Part shown: one piece after another, positions 5,547-8,672 of the stretch | Layout: the number at the start of each line of letters is the position of its first letter | Numbering within the stretch: position 1 is the first letter of the stretch | Source of the DNA: Alphaproteobacteria bacterium | GTDB lineage: Bacteria; Pseudomonadota; Alphaproteobacteria; Micropepsales; Micropepsaceae | Length of the DNA: 8,672 nt | NCBI GenBank assembly: GCA_017307315.1 | Contig: JAFKFF010000074.1 | Location: 1-8,672, forward strand | Reading direction: 5' to 3' | Program-made: the position numbers and the translations under genes | The notes under the pieces: model-generated | Told to the model about the DNA's origin: nothing | Seen by the model: the letters and a program-made list of their open reading frames with translations, nothing else | Databases searched by the model: none

Positions 5547-6198
5547 GAGACCGCGCGAAGCACCGCCGGCTCCGATGCCGGCGATCATCCTGGCGAGCGC
5601 GGTCCAACGTTTGCGGCATCAGGCCTTGCCGCTGAAAGAGATGGTGTGGATTTTTCCGTCCCGGCTTCCGGAAAAACCTGTGCCGTTGCCGAAAGCGTCT
5701 CGTTCCGCAGAGCCAAGTCGGCGCGCCGCACCGATTGTTGCGCCCGTCGCACCGCCCACCACATCAACTGTCGCGCCGCCCATGGCCGCCATCCAGGGTC
5801 TGGGACGGCAACTCAATGGCTGTGTTCCGGAGAAGTACGACTCCCTTCCGCCGGAACAGCGCGCGGCTTGCGCCGGCCTGTTGCCCGAGATCGCCAAGCG
5901 CGCGCCGGACGCCGATCTGATGGGCGCGCCGTCAAAAGTCAAAAATGAAGCGCTGTGGCAGGCGGAATTGGCGCGCGCGCACGCTCCGGCTCTTATGCCC
6001 TGCCTGGGCGGGCTGGATGTGATGTGCCTGCTGATGAAGATGGCGGATGGATCGCTGTCCGATTTCGGCGATCCGAAGACCTGGCCAGTCTATAAGACCG
6101 GGCAATTGCCGCCGGAAGATTTCTACAAAATCGAGCAGGCTTACGCCCAATGGCACAAGGACCATCCGCCTAAGGCGGCGAAGTCCAACGCCCCCTGA
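5536..6198 (+). CDS. Hypothetical proline-rich, four-cysteine protein coupled to PadR
   Basis: I do not recognise this 220-residue protein. Its start at 5536 overlaps the last 11 bp of the PadR gene and has a good Shine-Dalgarno (AAAGGG, 5523-5528), so it is translationally coupled and should be co-repressed. Residues 1-40 are basic and mildly hydrophobic (AIILASAVQRLRHQALPLK) without a convincing membrane helix or signal peptide. Residues about 41-83 are a Pro/Ala/Ser linker rich in PVPLP and APVAPPTTSTVAPP. The C-terminal domain (84-210) contains NGCVPEKYDSLPPEQRAAC (C96, C112) and MPCLGGLDVMC (C156, C164), two cysteine pairs that suggest disulfides or metal binding, followed by an aromatic tail (WPVYKTG, FYKIEQAYAQWHKDH). 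A Cys-x-Pro-Glu...Leu-Pro-Glu-x-Arg-x-x-Cys arrangement reminds me of alphaproteobacterial periplasmic proteins with a proline linker, so an envelope role is a guess. Only nine bases separate its stop from that of the convergent reductase gene. Confidence 0.7.
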   Translation: MPSERPREAPPAPMPAIILASAVQRLRHQALPLKEMVWIFPSRLPEKPVPLPKASRSAEPSRRAAPIVAPVAPPTTSTVAPPMAAIQGLGRQLNGCVPEKYDSLPPEQRAACAGLLPEIAKRAPDADLMGAPSKVKNEALWQAELARAHAPALMPCLGGLDVMCLLMKMADGSLSDFGDPKTWPVYKTGQLPPEDFYKIEQAYAQWHKDHPPKAAKSNAP

Positions 6199-6207
6199 CC
6201 AATTGCC

Positions 6208-7233
6208 TTATGTCGGGAACGGGTTGCGCTCCGCGAATTGGGCCTGGTGCCAATAGGGATAGGTCTTGGGCCGCTCGCTGGCGGCATCCAGCCTGGCGAC
6301 CTGCTCGCCTGTCAGCGACCAGCCCACCGCGCCCAAATTCGCTTTCAGCTGTTCTTCGTTGCGTGCGCCGATCACCACGGTCGAGACCGAAGGCCGCTGC
6401 AGCAGCCAGTTCAGGGCGATCTGCGGTACGCTTTTGCCGGTTTCCCTGGCGACCGCATCCAGCGCATCGACCACCCGGTAGAGATGGTCGTCCTCCACTT
6501 GCGGGCCCTTCGCCGCGGTCTCATGCAACCGGCTTTCCTTGGGCAAGGGCTGGCCGCGGCGGATCTTTCCTGTGAGCCGTCCCCAGCCCAGCGGCGACCA
6601 CACCACGCAGCCGACGCCCTGATCCAGCGCCAGGGGCATCAATTCCCATTCATAGTCGCGGCCGATCAGCGAATAATAGGCCTGGTGCGCCACGTAGCGA
6701 GGAAAGCCATATTTCTCTGACACCGCCAGCGACTTCATCAGGTGCCAGCCCGACCAGTTGGAAACGCCGATATATCTGATCTTGCCGGCGCGGATCAGCG
6801 TGTCGAAGGTGGCCAGGGTTTCTTCGGGCGGGGTCTGGGCATCGAAGCCGTGCAGCTGCACCAGATCCAGATGGTCGGTGCCCAGGCGCTTCAATGCGGC
6901 ATCGGTGGCTTGGGTGATGTGAAAGCGGGAGGAGCCGACATCGTTGGCGCCCTCGCCGCTGCGGAAGGTGTATTTGGTGGAGATCAGTACCTTGTCGCGG
7001 CGGCCCTTGATCGCCGCGCCCAACACTTCTTCCGAGGCGCCCCCGGAGTAAATATCGGCGCTGTCGAACATGGTGACGCCGGCATCGAGACAGATATCGA
7101 CCAGCCGCGATGCTTCCCTGGCGTCGGTTTCGCCCCACGCCTTGAAGAATTCGCCCTTGCCGCCAAAGGTGCCGGTGCCGAAGGTGAGCGCGGGCACCTT
7201 GAAGCCCGAACGCCCGAGAAGGCGGTATTCCAT
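6208..7233 (-). CDS. Aldo/keto reductase
   Basis: An NADPH-dependent oxidoreductase of the aldo/keto reductase superfamily, 341 residues, a cytosolic (beta/alpha)8 barrel. It begins MEYRLLGRSGFKVPALTFGT, the usual first strands. The catalytic tetrad is complete: D57 and Y62 in MFDSADIYSGG, K87 in STKYTF, and H128 in LVQLHGFD. Other family landmarks are IGVSNWSGW (155-163), SPLGWGRLTGK (213-223) and the NADP-phosphate-binding IGARNEEQLKANL (288-300). The start at 7233 is supported by GGAG seven bases upstream. The frame is open 62 codons further, but that part overlaps the 3' end of ymdB and lacks family sequence. It follows ymdB on the same strand after an 85-bp gap, so it could be a later addition to that transcript or have its own promoter. 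The substrate cannot be told from sequence; related enzymes reduce aldehydes, ketones or sugars. Confidence 0.93.
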   Translation of the reverse strand: MEYRLLGRSGFKVPALTFGTGTFGGKGEFFKAWGETDAREASRLVDICLDAGVTMFDSADIYSGGASEEVLGAAIKGRRDKVLISTKYTFRSGEGANDVGSSRFHITQATDAALKRLGTDHLDLVQLHGFDAQTPPEETLATFDTLIRAGKIRYIGVSNWSGWHLMKSLAVSEKYGFPRYVAHQAYYSLIGRDYEWELMPLALDQGVGCVVWSPLGWGRLTGKIRRGQPLPKESRLHETAAKGPQVEDDHLYRVVDALDAVARETGKSVPQIALNWLLQRPSVSTVVIGARNEEQLKANLGAVGWSLTGEQVARLDAASERPKTYPYWHQAQFAERNPFPT

Positions 7234-7318
7234 TGGCGATCTCCGCTTGGGGTCACGCCCTAGTTCATCACCTCCGCCGCGCGATTCAACCGCGCCCGCA
7301 TCAAGGTCTTCGCGGATT

Positions 7319-8131
7319 TCACGAAAGTTTGGGAAAAGCCTGTTGCAGCCGCCCGCCCACGCGCACCGGATCGATGCGCGATGCAAATCCCTTGGGTCCG
7401 GTTTCGATATAGACGCCACAGACGGTGGCCGGTCCCGCGGCGGGACTGAAGCGGGCGCTGGAAAGCTTGCGCACGAAGCGCTGCAGCGGCTCGGCCTTGT
7501 CCATCCCGATCACGGAATCATAATCGCAGCAGGCCCCCGCATCGCTCTGATAGGCGGTGCCGCCGGGCAGAATCTGCGCGTCCGCCGTCGGCACATGGGT
7601 GTGGGTGCCCACCACCAGGCTGGCGCGCCCATCGCAGAAATGGCCCATCGCCATTTTCTCCGAGGTGGTTTCGGCATGCATGTCCACCACCACCGCGTCG
7701 GCGGCTTCGCTTAAGGGACAGGCGGACAATTCTTCGTCCACCGCGCCGAACGGATCGTCCAGCGCATCCATGAAGACGCGGCCCATCACATTGATCACCA
7801 GCACGCTGCCCGCGGGCGTCTGATAGAGATTGCTGCCTCGCCCGGGCGTGCCGCGGGGATAGTTGCGGGGCCGGAGGATGCGGTCTTCGGTGTCGATATA
7901 GGTGAGGATTTCCTTCTGGTCGGCCCAGTGATTGCCGGTAGAGATCACATCGATCCCCATGCCGAAAAACTCTTCCGCGATGGCGCGGGTGAGGCCGAAG
8001 CCGTGGGCGGCATTCTCGCCATTGGCGATGACGAGATCGGGCTTCAGCGCCGCTTTCAGCCCCGGCAATTCCGCCGCCACCGCGTCGCGGCCCGGCTTGC
8101 CGATGATGTCGCCCAGAAAAAGAATCTTCAT
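7319..8131 (-). CDS. ymdB: YmdB-family (TIGR00282) metallophosphoesterase
   Basis: A 270-residue member of the calcineurin-like phosphoesterase group typified by Bacillus subtilis YmdB, a 2',3'-cyclic-nucleotide phosphodiesterase. All expected dimetal-site residues are visible: D8 in FLGDIIGKPGR, E39 and N40 in ANGENAA, N67 and H68 in STGNHWAD, H152 in VVDMHAETTSEK, and H177 and H179 in VGTHTHVPTAD. The length agrees with the family (about 260-275). The start overlaps the stop of the upstream folate gene as ATGA, so the two are translationally coupled; this pairing is, to my knowledge, common in alphaproteobacteria. There is no signal peptide, so it acts in the cytosol. This YmdB is unrelated to the E. 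coli macrodomain protein of the same name. The physiological role in this group is not established. Confidence 0.93.
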   Translation of the reverse strand: MKILFLGDIIGKPGRDAVAAELPGLKAALKPDLVIANGENAAHGFGLTRAIAEEFFGMGIDVISTGNHWADQKEILTYIDTEDRILRPRNYPRGTPGRGSNLYQTPAGSVLVINVMGRVFMDALDDPFGAVDEELSACPLSEAADAVVVDMHAETTSEKMAMGHFCDGRASLVVGTHTHVPTADAQILPGGTAYQSDAGACCDYDSVIGMDKAEPLQRFVRKLSSARFSPAAGPATVCGVYIETGPKGFASRIDPVRVGGRLQQAFPKLS

Positions 8132-8658
8132 CGCGGAAATTCTGTCAGGCCGTTTTCGGTGAGGATGGCATCGAGGCGGCAGTCATGCGCGTCATGGGGC
8201 AGAAAGTCCACCCGCTGCCCGGCATAGGCGATGCCGACGGCGCGGGCCTGCGGCAGCGCCGCCAAAGTGCGGTCGTAATAGCCGCCGCCATAGCCCAGCC
8301 GGTAGCCGCGATCGTCATAGGCCAGAAGCGGCACCAGCAGGATATCGGGCCGGACGCGCGGCCAATGATCCAAGGGCTCGTGAATGCCGTAAGCGCCGGG
8401 CTGCAAGATCTCCCCTTCCGGCACCAGATGAAATTCCAGCGCCGCGCCAGGCCGCACGATGCGGGGAAAGGCGATGGGCGCGCCGGCATGCGCCAGCGCC
8501 AGCAGCAGGCGCGCGGGATCGGCTTCGCTCTGGTGTGCATGATAGCCTGCCACGACCGCGCCTTGCGCCAGCCGCAGCAGGACCGCATGCGTGGCGACGC
8601 GCGCGGCAAACGCATCGCTCGCCAGGGCGGCACGCCGCTCCCGGGCCTCTCTGCGCAT
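8128..8658 (-). CDS. ygfA: 5-formyltetrahydrofolate cyclo-ligase (5-FCL), start possibly beyond the right edge
   Basis: This enzyme (methenyltetrahydrofolate synthetase) uses ATP to convert 5-formyl-THF to 5,10-methenyl-THF, recycling a stored or inhibitory folate in the cytosol. From the ATG at 8658 the product has 176 residues, slightly short of the usual ~180-200. Landmarks are the basic N-terminus RREARERRAAL (2-12), PIAFPRIV (61-68), GIHEP (91-95), PDILLVPLLAYDDRGYRLGYGG (104-125) with the glycine-rich signature GYGGGYYDR at 122-130, and AVGIAYAGQ (140-148). Upstream of 8658 the frame is still open to the end of the window (codons for Ser-Lys-Ser-Gln), and homologues often begin a few residues earlier, so the true start may lie outside. 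It overlaps the next gene, ymdB, by ATGA. In many proteobacteria the 6S RNA gene lies just upstream of this gene; if present here it would be outside the window. Confidence 0.93.
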   Translation of the reverse strand: MRREARERRAALASDAFAARVATHAVLLRLAQGAVVAGYHAHQSEADPARLLLALAHAGAPIAFPRIVRPGAALEFHLVPEGEILQPGAYGIHEPLDHWPRVRPDILLVPLLAYDDRGYRLGYGGGYYDRTLAALPQARAVGIAYAGQRVDFLPHDAHDCRLDAILTENGLTEFPR

Positions 8659-8672
8659 CTGGGATTTAGAGG

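Noticed and set aside
7234..7419. 62-codon N-terminal extension of the aldo/keto reductase
   Set aside because: It overlaps the 3' end of ymdB and has no reductase sequence; ATG 7233 has a good Shine-Dalgarno and begins the conserved MEYRLLGRSG.

Overview
This is a GC-rich, gene-dense window from a proteobacterium, most likely an alphaproteobacterium. The inference rests on gene content and order: 5-formyltetrahydrofolate cyclo-ligase, ymdB-type phosphodiesterase, yebC, ruvC and ruvA all lie on the minus strand in the order I recall as common in alphaproteobacterial chromosomes. Base composition and protein style agree. I cannot assign an order or genus. Coordinates below are on the given (+) strand.

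Layout, read along the minus-strand backbone from right to left. A 5-FCL gene (8128-8658, its start possibly beyond the right edge) overlaps by 4 bp the ymdB-like metallophosphoesterase gene (7319-8131). An aldo/keto reductase follows (6208-7233). yebC (4178-4865) comes next but is broken: its two halves sit in different frames and about 20 conserved internal residues are absent. Then come ruvC (298-810) and a partial ruvA (1-301), overlapping by ATGA. Two blocks on the opposite (+) strand interrupt this backbone, one on each side of yebC.

Block 1 (958-4039, between ruvC and yebC) is a tightly overlapped three-gene operon. It encodes a fusion of a nucleotidyltransferase and a HAD phosphatase-like domain, an aminoglycoside/choline-kinase-fold phosphotransferase (GTG start, GTGA overlap), and a glycosyltransferase-like protein resembling the WavE group (ATGA overlap). 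Together they look like a pathway that phosphorylates, nucleotide-activates and transfers a small molecule or sugar onto a surface glycan, comparable in logic to the lic1 phosphocholine system. The substrate is unknown. This is the strongest candidate for an undescribed system here.

Block 2 (about 5120-6198, between yebC and the reductase) is a short PadR-family repressor and an overlapping, translationally coupled gene for an unrecognised proline-rich, four-cysteine protein. An AT-rich regulatory region with three overlapping perfect palindromes built from ATAGGTAT-like half-sites precedes it and is almost certainly the repressor's operator.

The convergent gap 4040-4177 carries two strong hairpins. 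I see no tRNA, rRNA, CRISPR array, insertion sequence or replication origin.
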